A stretch of 64,000 bases of DNA from Pseudomonadota bacterium (GTDB lineage: Bacteria > Pseudomonadota > Alphaproteobacteria > Rhizobiales > Xanthobacteraceae), in assembly GCA_023451825.1 (NCBI GenBank), contig JAEXYA010000050.1:1-64000 (forward strand). The letters run 5' to 3'. Position 1 is the stretch's first letter; every line of letters begins with the position of its first letter. This document shows positions 26,242 to 34,493 of the stretch, piece by piece. Under the pieces are notes generated by a model. That model saw only the letters and a list, made by a program, of their open reading frames with translations. It made no database searches and was not told the origin of the DNA. A program made the position numbers and the translations under genes.

Positions 26242-28143
26242 ATGACGACCAGCCGCTATCACGAGGTTCACGCGCAGTCGCTGTCCGATCCGGAGCGATT
26301 TTGGGGCGAGGCCGCCAAGGCGATCGACTGGATCGCGCCGGCGAAGAAGATCTTCGATCCCTCGCAGGGCCTTTATGGCCGCTGGTTCGCGGGCGGCGTG
26401 CTCAACACCTGCTACAATGCACTGGATCGCCATGTGGAACGTGGCCGTGCCGAACAGGTCGCGTTGATCCATGACTCGCCGCTGACCAATGAGGTCCGCA
26501 AATTCACTTATGCTGAGTTGCTGCACGAGACCCAGGTGCTCGGCGCCATCCTCAGGGATCACGGCGTCGGCAAGGGTGATCGCGTCATTCTTTATATGCC
26601 GATGGTGCCCGAGGCCGTGGTTGCCATGCTCGCCTGCGCGCGTATCGGCGCGGTTCATTCGGTCGTGTTCGGCGGCTTCGCTGCCAAAGAGCTCGCGACA
26701 CGCATCGACGATGCGCGGCCGAAGCTCATTCTTTCTGCGAGCTGCGGCCTCGAGCCCGGTCGCATCGTGCAATACAAGCCGCTGCTGGACGTCGCGATCG
26801 CGCTCGCCAGTGCCAAGCCGGGCGGCTGCATCATCCTGCAGCGTCCGCAGCAAACATGCGATCTTGTCGCCGGCCGCGATCACGACTGGGCGGAACTGCG
26901 CGCTGCGGCGATTGCTGCAAACAAATCGGCCGATTGCGTGCCGATGCAGGCGACCGATCCGCTGTACATCCTCTACACCTCAGGCACCACCGGCAAACCC
27001 AAAGGCGTGGTGCGTGACAATGGCGGCCATGCCGTCGCGCTCGCCTGGTCGATGGAAAATCTCTACGGCGTGAAGCCCGGCGAGGTCTGGTGGTGCGGCT
27101 CCGATATCGGCTGGGTGGTCGGCCACAGCTACATCATCTATGCGCCGCTGTTTCATGGCGCGACCTCGATCATGTATGAGGGCAAGCCGGTGGGCACGCC
27201 GGATGCCGGCGCGTTCTGGCGCGTGATCTCCGAACACAAAGCCGTCGCCTTCTTCACCGCACCTACCGCGTTCCGCGCCATCCGCAAGGACGATCCCGAC
27301 GGCAATTTCATCCGCAATTACGATCTCTCGCATTTCCGCACGCTGTTCCTCGCGGGCGAACGCGCTGATCCGCCAACGGTGGAGTGGGCCGAGAAGCAGC
27401 TGAAAGTGCCGGTCATCGATCACTGGTGGCAGACCGAAACCGGCTGGTGCATCGCCGGCAATCCGGTCGGCCTGGGCATGCTGCCGGTCAAGCACGGCTC
27501 GCCGACGGTGCCGATGCCCGGCTACAAGGTCGAGGTGGTGGATGAAGCCGCGAAGCCGGTGCCCGCGGGCACCATGGGCTCCATCGTCATCAAGCTGCCG
27601 ATGCCGCCGGCCTGCCTGCCCACGCTGTGGGAGCAGGACGCGCGCTGCAAGGAGGCCTATTTCAACGAATTTCCCGGCTACTACAAAACCTCCGATGCCG
27701 GTTATCTCGACGAGGACGGCTATGTCTATGTGATGGGCCGCACCGACGACATCATCAATGTCGCCGGCCATCGTCTCTCCACCGGTGGGATGGAGGAGAT
27801 TCTCGCCTCACATCCCGATGTCGCCGAATGCGCCGTGCTGGGCATCAAGGACACGATCAAAGGCGAGGTGCCCTGCGGTTTCCTGGTGCTGAAGGCCGGC
27901 GTCACGCGCGACCATGCCGATATTGAGAAGGAAGTGGTGGCTTTGGTGCGTGAAAAGCTCGGCCCGGTCGCCGCCTTCAAGCTTGCCATTGCCGTGACGC
28001 GCCTGCCGAAGACGCGCTCTGGCAAAATCCTGCGCGGCACCATCAAGAAGATCGCCGATGGCGAGACCTGGACCATGCCGGCGACCATCGAGGATCCGAA
28101 GGCGCTGGACGAGATCGGGGCGGCGCTCGCTGGTCGATTGTAG
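26242..28143 (+). CDS. prpE: Propionyl-CoA synthetase
   Basis: The 633-residue AMP-forming synthetase converts propionate (and less well acetate or butyrate) to acyl-CoA. FWGEAAKAIDW at the N-terminus, YTSGTTGKPKG in the nucleotide loop and TRSGKILRGTIKKIADG with the catalytic and acylatable lysine are typical of PrpE. GGGAGG precedes the ATG. The stop TAG (28141-28143) belongs to repeat A4. No prpBCD genes are nearby, so propionyl-CoA probably enters the methylmalonyl-CoA route elsewhere. Confidence 0.93.
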   Translation: MTTSRYHEVHAQSLSDPERFWGEAAKAIDWIAPAKKIFDPSQGLYGRWFAGGVLNTCYNALDRHVERGRAEQVALIHDSPLTNEVRKFTYAELLHETQVLGAILRDHGVGKGDRVILYMPMVPEAVVAMLACARIGAVHSVVFGGFAAKELATRIDDARPKLILSASCGLEPGRIVQYKPLLDVAIALASAKPGGCIILQRPQQTCDLVAGRDHDWAELRAAAIAANKSADCVPMQATDPLYILYTSGTTGKPKGVVRDNGGHAVALAWSMENLYGVKPGEVWWCGSDIGWVVGHSYIIYAPLFHGATSIMYEGKPVGTPDAGAFWRVISEHKAVAFFTAPTAFRAIRKDDPDGNFIRNYDLSHFRTLFLAGERADPPTVEWAEKQLKVPVIDHWWQTETGWCIAGNPVGLGMLPVKHGSPTVPMPGYKVEVVDEAAKPVPAGTMGSIVIKLPMPPACLPTLWEQDARCKEAYFNEFPGYYKTSDAGYLDEDGYVYVMGRTDDIINVAGHRLSTGGMEEILASHPDVAECAVLGIKDTIKGEVPCGFLVLKAGVTRDHADIEKEVVALVREKLGPVAAFKLAIAVTRLPKTRSGKILRGTIKKIADGETWTMPATIEDPKALDEIGAALAGRL

Positions 28144-28220
28144 GGTGGGCAAAGCGCAGCGTGCCCACCTTCAAGTGCACGGCTGGTGATGGTGGGCACG
28201 CTGCGCTTTGCCCACCCTAC
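28140..28220. repeat. Family A palindromic repeat (A4) supplying a stop codon
   Basis: It runs from GTAGGGTGGGCAAAGCG to CGCTTTGCCCACCCTAC. Its bases 2-4 are the TAG stop of prpE. Each half folds as GGTGGGCA with TGCCCACC around a loop carrying AGCGCAGCG. Confidence 0.93.
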
Positions 28221-28290
28221 AGCAGCCCCCACCTTACATTCCCCGCATTTCGCGCTAAACACGGCCGGTATCGCTGACAGGACTTTTCGC

Positions 28291-28557
28291 ATGCGCCTTG
28301 CTCCGACATCCCTCATCGCCCTGACGCTGGCCGCCACGTTGCTTGGCGCATGCGCGCGCCGCTCCGATGTGCCGATATCGGATCTCGGTGACGACGACGA
28401 TGCGATCTGCCGCGCCAATGGCGTCGCTGTCGGATCGCCGCAATATTCGGCCTGCCGCAAGGATCGCGACGTCCAGCGCAGCAACGCCATCGCCCGCGCC
28501 GATCGCAAGCAGCGCGATCTCGGCGAATATATGCTGAACAATCCCGGCCGGCCCTGA
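28291..28557 (+). CDS. Small lipoprotein
   Basis: The 88-residue product has a lipobox: a hydrophobic leader ending LLGAC (Cys at about 21), followed by RRSD. The mature part is short and polar, with an acidic DLGDDDDA run and a basic tail ending NNPGRP. Two further cysteines may form a disulfide. Function unknown. The longer frame upstream only reads through repeat A4. Confidence 0.75.
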   Translation: MRLAPTSLIALTLAATLLGACARRSDVPISDLGDDDDAICRANGVAVGSPQYSACRKDRDVQRSNAIARADRKQRDLGEYMLNNPGRP

Positions 28558-28870
28558 TTCACTCCGCCCTCATCCTGAGGAGCCGCGCAGCGGCGTCTCG
28601 AAGGATGGCCGCGGGCGACAGAGCCTCACGATCTCATGGTTCGAGACGGCGCCGAAGAGGCGCCTCCTCACCATGAGGGGCTGAGTGTGCGCGTACGCTT
28701 GATCTCCCTCAATTCCGTGTGTCCCTCCGGCAACGCTCCCGCGTGCTCTCGCTGAGTCGCGCCTGCGCTTTGAGCGACATCAACGTTTGCGCCAGCCAGT
28801 TGTCGTCTTTCGCCTGCACCGACGGTGGGATCATTCACCCGAGACAATTCGAAAGTTGGGGCGCACTGCC
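28558..28870. other. Intergenic region with a family D repeat before ompW
   Basis: The 313 bases between the lipoprotein stop and the OmpW-like start hold repeat D1 in their first 130 bases. The rest shows no convincing open frame; the ompW promoter presumably lies here. An upstream in-frame extension of the OmpW frame has no signal-peptide character and is not used. Confidence 0.6.
28560..28687. repeat. Family D palindromic repeat (D1)
   Basis: The arms are CACTCCGCCCTCATCCTGAG and a partner containing CTCACCATGAGGGG. Inner hairpins are GCCGC-gca-GCGGC (28582-28594) and GGCGCC-gaaga-GGCGCC (28648-28664), each flanked by AGGAG/GTCTC-type borders. Their sequences differ from those in D2. Confidence 0.9.
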
Positions 28871-29581
28871 ATGAAGACGATCTGGACCACGATGTCGCTG
28901 CTGCTGGCAGCATCCGCCATCACCGGCATTTCCACCACCGGCCATGCCGCCGATCTCGCCGCCAAGCCGGTCTACAAGGCGGTGCCGGCCGTGGATCTCT
29001 GGAATCCCTGGATGATCCGCGTGCGCGCGCTCGCCGTCGTGCCTGAGAACGGTGGTTCGGCCCATCAGGTGCCGGGCTCCAGCCTGAAGACCTCGGATCA
29101 ATACGTTCCCGAGCTCGACATTTCCTACTTCTTCACGCCGAACCTCGCCGCTGAACTCATCCTCGGCGTCACCAAGCATCACGTCACCGGCGATGGCGCA
29201 CTGGCCGGCCTCGATGTCGGCAAGGCCTGGCTGCTGCCGCCGACCCTGACCTTCCAGTATCACTTCACCCAGTTCGGCGCCTTCAAGCCCTATATCGGCG
29301 CCGGCGTGAACTACACCTGGTTCTTCAGCCAGACAGCCGGCAACACGCCGACCGTCGGTGGCCTCTCGGTGACCCAGAGCAGCCTGAAGGACACCGCCGC
29401 GCCGGTCCTGCAATTCGGCTTCGATTACATGATCGACAAGCACTGGGGCTGGAACGTCGACGTCAAGAAGATGTGGATGCGCCCGAACTGGGAAGGCACG
29501 CTGGCTGACGGCACGGCCATCACCGGCCAGGTCAAGCTTGATCCATGGCTGATCGGCACCGGCATCACCTACAAGTTCTGA
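28871..29581 (+). CDS. OmpW family outer membrane protein
   Basis: The 236-residue product has a signal peptide ending at GHA-ADL. Alternating beta-strand segments follow, including PELDISYFFTPNLAAELILG and FKPYIGAGVNYTWFF, and a C-terminal Phe (TYKF) for outer-membrane assembly. OmpW proteins form small eight-stranded barrels with a hydrophobic channel. Start at 28871 (MKTIWTT). A strong terminator follows 23 bases after the stop. Confidence 0.93.
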   Translation: MKTIWTTMSLLLAASAITGISTTGHAADLAAKPVYKAVPAVDLWNPWMIRVRALAVVPENGGSAHQVPGSSLKTSDQYVPELDISYFFTPNLAAELILGVTKHHVTGDGALAGLDVGKAWLLPPTLTFQYHFTQFGAFKPYIGAGVNYTWFFSQTAGNTPTVGGLSVTQSSLKDTAAPVLQFGFDYMIDKHWGWNVDVKKMWMRPNWEGTLADGTAITGQVKLDPWLIGTGITYKF

Positions 29582-29604
29582 GTTTTTTCGGTCTCTGTGT
29601 GACT

Positions 29605-29636
29605 GAGGGGCCGACGCGTGTCGGCCCCTCTTTTTT
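29605..29636 (+). terminator. Rho-independent terminator after ompW
   Basis: GAGGGGCCGAC pairs perfectly with GTCGGCCCCTC (11 bp) around the loop GCGT, followed by six T. Confidence 0.95.
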
Positions 29637-29657
29637 GCGGGCCACAGACGCCGAGCC

Positions 29658-29761
29658 GTAGGATGGGTAGAGCGGAGCGAAACCCATCATCCGTCGTTGC
29701 CGCAACCTCCGCCGATGGGTTTCGCTCCGGCTCTTCCGCGCCTGCGCTCTACCCATCCGAC
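29658..29761. repeat. Family B palindromic repeat (B2)
   Basis: The left half is normal (GTAGGATGGGTAGAGCGGAG). In the right half the GATGGGT/ACCCATC stem is kept, but the loop contains about 18 extra bases. It lies between the ompW terminator and the PhnA-like gene. Confidence 0.88.
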
Positions 29762-29833
29762 GTTTCCGGCATTGCTTTCGAGGCGCCGATCCTGTTTTGT
29801 GCCGGCGTACCATCGCACCATCAGGAAGAGATT

Positions 29834-30052
29834 ATGGATATCAAGGTCAGGGATTCGAACGGCGCGTTGCTCGCTGAGGGCGACACCGTCACGCTCATCA
29901 AGGACCTGAAGCTGAAGGGCTCGTCCACGGTGCTGAAGCGCGGCACGGTGATCAAGAACATCCACCTCACCGACAACGAAGACGAAATCGAAGGCCGCAC
30001 CGACAAGGTGAAGGGCCTGGTGCTGCGCACGGAGTTTTTGAAGAAGGCGTGA
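29834..30052 (+). CDS. PhnA/YjdM C-terminal domain protein
   Basis: The 72-residue protein corresponds to the C-terminal half of PhnA (YjdM), shown by VRDSNGALLAEGDTVTLIKD and KRGTVIKNIHLTD. The N-terminal zinc ribbon of the full-length E. coli protein is missing. Despite the name alkylphosphonate utilisation protein, a role in phosphonate use is not established. AGGAAGAG upstream of 29834 supports the start. Confidence 0.88.
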   Translation: MDIKVRDSNGALLAEGDTVTLIKDLKLKGSSTVLKRGTVIKNIHLTDNEDEIEGRTDKVKGLVLRTEFLKKA

Positions 30053-30070
30053 CGCGCCGCGGTGCGTGGT

Positions 30071-30229
30071 CTCCCTCCCCGGAGCGAAGCGAATGGGGAG
30101 GGTGGCGCGTAGCGCCGGGTGGGGTCTCTCCCCACGTGACGTCAGAGCTTGGGGAAGCACCCCACCCGTCCTTCGCTGCGCTCAGGCCACCCTCCCCACG
30201 GCGCGGCTGCGCCGCTTGGGGGAGGGAGA
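30071..30229. repeat. Family G palindromic repeat (G2)
   Basis: The outer arms are CTCCCTCCCC and GGGGGAGGGAG. The left half folds as CCTCCCC with GGGGAGG around a loop GGAGCGAAGCGAAT, which contains the AGCGAAGCG loop of families A-C. It lies between the convergent phnA-like and trcR genes. Confidence 0.85.
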
Positions 30230-30260
30230 AGAAAGGGCAGCTTTCATCACCCAAACAAAA

Positions 30261-30288
30261 AAACGCGGCGAGTTTCCCCGCCGCGTTT
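30261..30288 (-). terminator. Rho-independent terminator of trcR
   Basis: AAACGCGGCG pairs with CGCCGCGTTT over 10 bp around an eight-base loop; on the minus strand a run of T follows (A-run at 30256-30263 on the plus strand). It starts 27 bases after the trcR stop. Confidence 0.85.
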
Positions 30289-30314
30289 CGTCTCTCGCAA
30301 ACCTGCGTTCGCGC

Positions 30315-31019
30315 TTATTCTTCGTCCTCGTCCTGCTTCTTGCCGCCGCCGATGCCTTTCAGCTTGGCGAACACGGCGTCGACATTGAGATCGTCGTCGC
30401 CGCGCTCGGTGCCCTCAAAGTCGTCCTTGCGGGTGGTCTCCGAGGCCGGCAGCAGCGTGGCGCCGCCATAGGCGGCCTGCTGGTCGAGCGGCTTTTCCTT
30501 CGCGGCGCGCTGCACTTCGAAATCGAGTTCGATCTGCGAGCACAGGCCAAGGGTCACTGGATCCATCGGGGTCAGCGTCTGCGCGTTCCAGTGGGTGCGG
30601 TCGCGGATCGAGGCGATGGTGGTCTTGGTGGTGCCGACCAGGCGCATGACCTGGGCATCCTTGAGCTCCGGATGGTTGCGCACCAGCCAGAGGATCGCAC
30701 TCGGGCGCTCGTGGCGGCGCGATACCGGAGTGTAGCGCGGGCCCTTCTTCTTGGCGGCCGGCGGCAGCACCACCTTGCTCTCTTCGAGCTTCAGGCGGTA
30801 ATTCGCGTCACCTTCGCCGCGCTCGATCTCGTCGCGGGTCAGCTGGCCGTTCGAGATCGGGTCCATGCCCTTGATGCCCTGGGCGGCGTCGCCATCGGCA
30901 ATGGCGCGGACTTCGAGCACGTGCATCTTGGTGAAATCGGCGACCTGTTCGAAGGTCAGCGCGGTGTTGTCCACCAGCCACACGGCCGTCGCCTTTGGCA
31001 TCAGCGGGGCATTGCTCAT
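30315..31019 (-). CDS. TrcR-type (DUF1013) cell-cycle transcriptional regulator
   Basis: The 234-residue protein is the alphaproteobacterial DUF1013/TrcR family. A helix-turn-helix-like N-terminus (TFEQVADFTKMHVLEVRAIADG) and a central sigma-factor-like region (RPSAILWLVRNHPELKDAQVMRLVGTTKTTI) are visible. The last 40 residues are acidic and low in complexity. TrcR has been described as an RNA-polymerase-associated regulator affecting ctrA expression. It is single-gene, diverges from ispH and ends at its own terminator. Confidence 0.92.
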   Translation of the reverse strand: MSNAPLMPKATAVWLVDNTALTFEQVADFTKMHVLEVRAIADGDAAQGIKGMDPISNGQLTRDEIERGEGDANYRLKLEESKVVLPPAAKKKGPRYTPVSRRHERPSAILWLVRNHPELKDAQVMRLVGTTKTTIASIRDRTHWNAQTLTPMDPVTLGLCSQIELDFEVQRAAKEKPLDQQAAYGGATLLPASETTRKDDFEGTERGDDDLNVDAVFAKLKGIGGGKKQDEDEE

Positions 31020-31261
31020 GGCAAATCTCCTTTGCGCTCCGCCCGCCTTTTTGGAGGCGGAGCCGTCTGGTCATCGGGGATGACGGGGAATTAGCCTTCT
31101 ATATAAGCTGTGCCGGGGCTGGCGCGCAATGCAGACGTTTCGGCCTTGACAGCGCCGCAAACCGGCCCCAAGTCCTTATTCAGACAAGCCCTTTGGCTGA
31201 TTTTCGTCAATTCGGCTGCGCGCGCCCGTTTTTGGGTGCCCAATCTTCCTAATCAAGGCAC

Positions 31262-32239
31262 ATGGATCGCCCCGATATGACCAAACCGGCCCTGAAAATC
31301 GTTCTTTGCTCGCCACGTGGCTTCTGTGCCGGCGTGGTCCGCGCGATCGATACGGTGGAACGCGCATTGGCCATCCACGGCGCGCCGGTCTATGTGCGCC
31401 ACGAGATCGTGCATAACAAATATGTCGTGGACAGCCTGAAGACCAAAGGCGCCATTTTCGTCGAGGAACTCGCCGAGATCCCGGATAATACTACCGCTCC
31501 GGTCGTGTTCTCCGCTCATGGCGTGCCGAAATCGGTTCCCGAGGATGCCCGCCAGCGCAATTTCTTCTCGCTGGATGCGACCTGCCCGCTGGTGACCAAG
31601 GTCCACCGCGAAGCTGCGATCCATTTCAAGCGCGGCCGTGAGATCCTGTTGATCGGTCATTCGCATCACCCGGAAGTGGTCGGCACCGTCGGCCAGCTGC
31701 CGCCGGGCGCTGTCGAACTGATCGAGACCGCCGAGGATGCGCAGACCTTCCAGCCGAAGAATCCGGACAACCTCGCTTTCGTGACCCAGACCACGCTGTC
31801 CATCGACGACACCGCGGAAATCGTGGCCGTGCTCAAGCAGCGCTTCCCGAACATCAACGGTCCGCACAAGGAAGACATCTGCTACGCCACCACCAACCGC
31901 CAACTCGCGGTGAAGAAGGTGGCGCCGGTGGTGGACGCCTTGATCGTGGTCGGTGCGCCGAACTCGTCGAACTCCCAGCGCCTGCGCGAAGTCGCCGAGC
32001 GCGAGGGCTGCCGCGTGTCGGTTCTGGCGCAGCGCGCCAGCGATCTCGACTGGGCCATGTTCGAAGGCATCACCAGCCTTGGCATCACCGCGGGCGCGTC
32101 GGCGCCGGAAGTGATCGTCGAGGAAATCATGGACGCCTTCGCGCAGCGCTACACGCTGAATGTGGAGACGGTGTCGGCTGCCGAGGAGAACGAGTTCTTC
32201 CCGCTGCCGCGCTCGCTGCGTCCCGAAGCCGCCGCGTGA
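31262..32239 (+). CDS. ispH: 4-hydroxy-3-methylbut-2-enyl diphosphate reductase
   Basis: This is the last enzyme of the MEP isoprenoid pathway, a [4Fe-4S] protein making IPP and DMAPP. The three cluster cysteines are Cys22 (GFCAGV), Cys108 (DATCPLV) and Cys207 (DICYATTNRQ). VFSAHGVP carries the conserved His. The 325-residue form starts at 31262; MTKPALKIV at 31277 is an equally plausible start. First gene of ispH-thrB-rnhA, with four bases before thrB. A TTGACA hexamer at 31146 lacks a well-placed -10. Confidence 0.96.
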   Translation: MDRPDMTKPALKIVLCSPRGFCAGVVRAIDTVERALAIHGAPVYVRHEIVHNKYVVDSLKTKGAIFVEELAEIPDNTTAPVVFSAHGVPKSVPEDARQRNFFSLDATCPLVTKVHREAAIHFKRGREILLIGHSHHPEVVGTVGQLPPGAVELIETAEDAQTFQPKNPDNLAFVTQTTLSIDDTAEIVAVLKQRFPNINGPHKEDICYATTNRQLAVKKVAPVVDALIVVGAPNSSNSQRLREVAEREGCRVSVLAQRASDLDWAMFEGITSLGITAGASAPEVIVEEIMDAFAQRYTLNVETVSAAEENEFFPLPRSLRPEAAA

Positions 32240-32243
32240 GGCC

Positions 32244-33224
32244 ATGGCCGTCTATACTGACGTCGCCAATGACGATCTCGCGGACTTCCTGAAGCAATAC
32301 GACATCGGCGAACTGCTCTCCTACAAGGGCATCGCCGAAGGCGTCGAGAATTCCAACTACCTGATGCACACCTCAAAGGGCGCGTATATCCTCACGCTCT
32401 ATGAGAAGCGCGTGGCGCTGGACGACCTGCCGTATTTTCTCGGCCTGATGGCGCATCTCTGCGCGCGCGGCGTCAATTGTCCGCAGCCGCAGAAGACGCA
32501 TGACGGCGCGGTGTATTCGACGCTCGCTGGCCGTCCGGCCGCGATCATCAACTTCCTCGAAGGCATGTGGCCGCGTCGCCCGACGGCCGTGCATTGCGCC
32601 GGTGTCGGCGACGCATTGGCGCGCATGCATGTGGCTGGTGGCGATTTTCCGCTGAAGCGCGCCAACAATCTGTCGGTGGAAGGCTGGCGTCATCTGCTCG
32701 ATCTCGCCGCCCCGCGCGCCGATACGGTGCAGCCGGGCCTGCGCGCATTTCTTGAAAAAGAACTCGCCGATCTCGCCGCGCAATGGCCGAGCGATCTGCC
32801 TGATGGCGTGATCCATGCCGATCTGTTTCCGGACAATGTGTTCTTCCTCGGCGACAAGCTCTCGGGCCTGATCGACTTCCCGTTCTCCTGTGATGACATG
32901 CTGGCTTACGACGTAGCGATCTGCGTCAATGCCTGGTGTTTTGAGCCGGACCTGTCGTTCAACGCCACCAAGGCGCGTGCGCTGCTGAACGCCTATAACA
33001 AGGTGCGTCCGCTGACTGCCGCCGAGCAGGCGGCTTTCCCGCTGCTCGCGCGCGGTTCGGCGATCCGCTTTTTGCTGACGCGATTGGTCGACTATCTGAA
33101 CGTGCCGGAAGGCGCGTTCGTGAAGCCGAAGGATCCGCTGGAATATGTCCGCAAGCTGCGCTTTCATCAGGCGGTGAAGAGCATGGCCGATTACGGCGTC
33201 GAGACTGCGGGCGAGGCTGCGTGA
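32244..33224 (+). CDS. thrB: Homoserine kinase (ThrB, APH-fold type)
   Basis: The 326-residue kinase phosphorylates homoserine for threonine synthesis. It belongs to the aminoglycoside-phosphotransferase fold, not the GHMP fold of E. coli ThrB. The catalytic loop is VIHADLFPDNVFF and the metal site is LIDFPFSCDD. The start at 32244 is four bases after ispH, and its end overlaps rnhA by four bases, giving a tightly coupled operon. Confidence 0.95.
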   Translation: MAVYTDVANDDLADFLKQYDIGELLSYKGIAEGVENSNYLMHTSKGAYILTLYEKRVALDDLPYFLGLMAHLCARGVNCPQPQKTHDGAVYSTLAGRPAAIINFLEGMWPRRPTAVHCAGVGDALARMHVAGGDFPLKRANNLSVEGWRHLLDLAAPRADTVQPGLRAFLEKELADLAAQWPSDLPDGVIHADLFPDNVFFLGDKLSGLIDFPFSCDDMLAYDVAICVNAWCFEPDLSFNATKARALLNAYNKVRPLTAAEQAAFPLLARGSAIRFLLTRLVDYLNVPEGAFVKPKDPLEYVRKLRFHQAVKSMADYGVETAGEAA

Positions 33225-33664
33225 GCACACCGGTGACGATCTATACGGACGGCGCTTGCTCCGGCAATCCGGGCCCCGGCGGCTGGGGCGCGATCCTGCG
33301 TTTCGGCGACGCCGAAAAAGAGCTGAAGGGCGGCGAGGCGCATACGACCAATAATCGCATGGAGCTGATGGCCGCGATCTCCGCGCTGGAAGCGCTGAAG
33401 AAGCCCTGCAGCGTCGATCTGCACACCGACAGCCAGTACTTACGCAACGGCATCATGAGCTGGATTCACGGCTGGAAGCGCAACGGCTGGAAGACCGCCG
33501 ACAAGAAGCCGGTGAAGAATGTCGATCTGTGGCAGCGGCTGGATGCAGCGCTGCATACGCATGAGATCCGCTGGCACTGGGTCAAGGGCCATGCCGGCCA
33601 TCCGGAGAACGAACGAGCAGATCAGCTGTCGCGGGATGGTTTGGCGGAAGCGCGGAAGAAATAA
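33221..33664 (+). CDS. rnhA: Ribonuclease HI
   Basis: The 147-residue enzyme cleaves RNA in RNA-DNA hybrids. The catalytic set Asp10, Glu48, Asp70, His124 and Asp134 falls at exactly the E. coli positions. GTG at 33221 is the start and overlaps the thrB TGA as GTGA. Third gene of the ispH operon; repeat A5 begins 15 bases past its stop. Confidence 0.97.
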   Translation: MSTPVTIYTDGACSGNPGPGGWGAILRFGDAEKELKGGEAHTTNNRMELMAAISALEALKKPCSVDLHTDSQYLRNGIMSWIHGWKRNGWKTADKKPVKNVDLWQRLDAALHTHEIRWHWVKGHAGHPENERADQLSRDGLAEARKK

Positions 33665-33679
33665 CGCGGGCCGTAGCCC

Positions 33680-33760
33680 GTAGGTTGGGCAAAGCGAAGC
33701 GTGCCCACCACCACGCGCACGACACTTGAAGGTGGGCACGCTACGCTTTGCCCACCCTAC
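33680..33760. repeat. Family A palindromic repeat (A5)
   Basis: It starts GTAGGTTGGGCAAAGCG and ends CGCTTTGCCCACCCTAC. It lies between the convergent rnhA and peroxiredoxin stops. Confidence 0.92.
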
Positions 33761-33771
33761 AGTCCGCGATC

Positions 33772-34257
33772 TTACAGCTGCCCCAGCAGCGTATCGCCGC
33801 CCGAGACTTCGACCTTGCCCGGTGCCGGCTCAAGATTGAGCTTGGTCACCTTGCCGTCTTCCACCAGCATCGAATAGCGCTTGGAGCGGATGCCGAGGCC
33901 GTTGCCGGAGGCGTCGAGGTCGAGGCCAATGGCTTTTGCGAATTCGGCATTGCCGTCAGCCAAAAAGACCGCTTCGTCGCGCAAATCCGTGTCTTTCTTC
34001 CAGGCATTCATCACGAAGGCATCGTTGACCGAGGTGATGGCGATGGTGTCGACGCCCTTGCCCTTGATGGCATAGGCATTGAGGAAGATGCTCGGCAGAT
34101 GCATCTTGTGGCAGGTGCCGGTATAGGCGCCGGGCACCGCGAACAGCGCCACTTTCTTGCCCTTGAAGATGTCGTCGGTGGATTTCACCACCGGGCCTTC
34201 CTCGGTCATCACGCGAAACTTGGTCTCGGGCAGGGTGTCGCCGACTTGGATGCTCAT
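33772..34257 (-). CDS. Peroxiredoxin (Prx5-like)
   Basis: This 161-residue thiol peroxidase has the peroxidatic Cys49 in PGAYTGTCHKMHLP. It is the only cysteine, so a glutathione/glutaredoxin-type reductant is likely. Arg124 in GIRSKRYSMLV is the usual active-site Arg. Cytosolic, single-gene, convergent with rnhA. Confidence 0.94.
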   Translation of the reverse strand: MSIQVGDTLPETKFRVMTEEGPVVKSTDDIFKGKKVALFAVPGAYTGTCHKMHLPSIFLNAYAIKGKGVDTIAITSVNDAFVMNAWKKDTDLRDEAVFLADGNAEFAKAIGLDLDASGNGLGIRSKRYSMLVEDGKVTKLNLEPAPGKVEVSGGDTLLGQL

Positions 34258-34324
34258 CGTGCTTTCTCCAGATGTGGGTGAGGATGTTTAGACCGCGGCG
34301 ATGACACGGGCAATATAGCGACCA

Positions 34325-34477
34325 CACTCCGCCCTCATCCTGAGGAGTGCGCACTTGCGCACGTCTCCCAGCGAATGGCGAAGCCATTCGCAAGGGATGG
34401 CCGCGAACTCTGTGCCCGGCCATTCATGGTTCGAGACGCGCGCCAAGTGGCGCGCTCCTCACCATGAGGGCGGAGTG
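34325..34477. repeat. Family D palindromic repeat (D2) with extra hairpin
   Basis: The arms are CACTCCGCCCTCATCCTGAG and a partner ending CACCATGAGGGCGGAGTG. Inner hairpins are GTGCGC-actt-GCGCAC (34347-34362) and GCGCGCC-aagt-GGCGCGC (34438-34455). A third perfect hairpin, GCGAATGGC-gaa-GCCATTCGC (34371-34391), interrupts the sequence that is continuous in D1. Confidence 0.9.
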
Positions 34478-34493
34478 CGTGGTGGCCGCATAG

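Noticed and set aside
31146..31180. Sigma-70 promoter for ispH
   Set aside because: TTGACA is present, but no acceptable -10 lies 16-18 bases further; reported only as a note.
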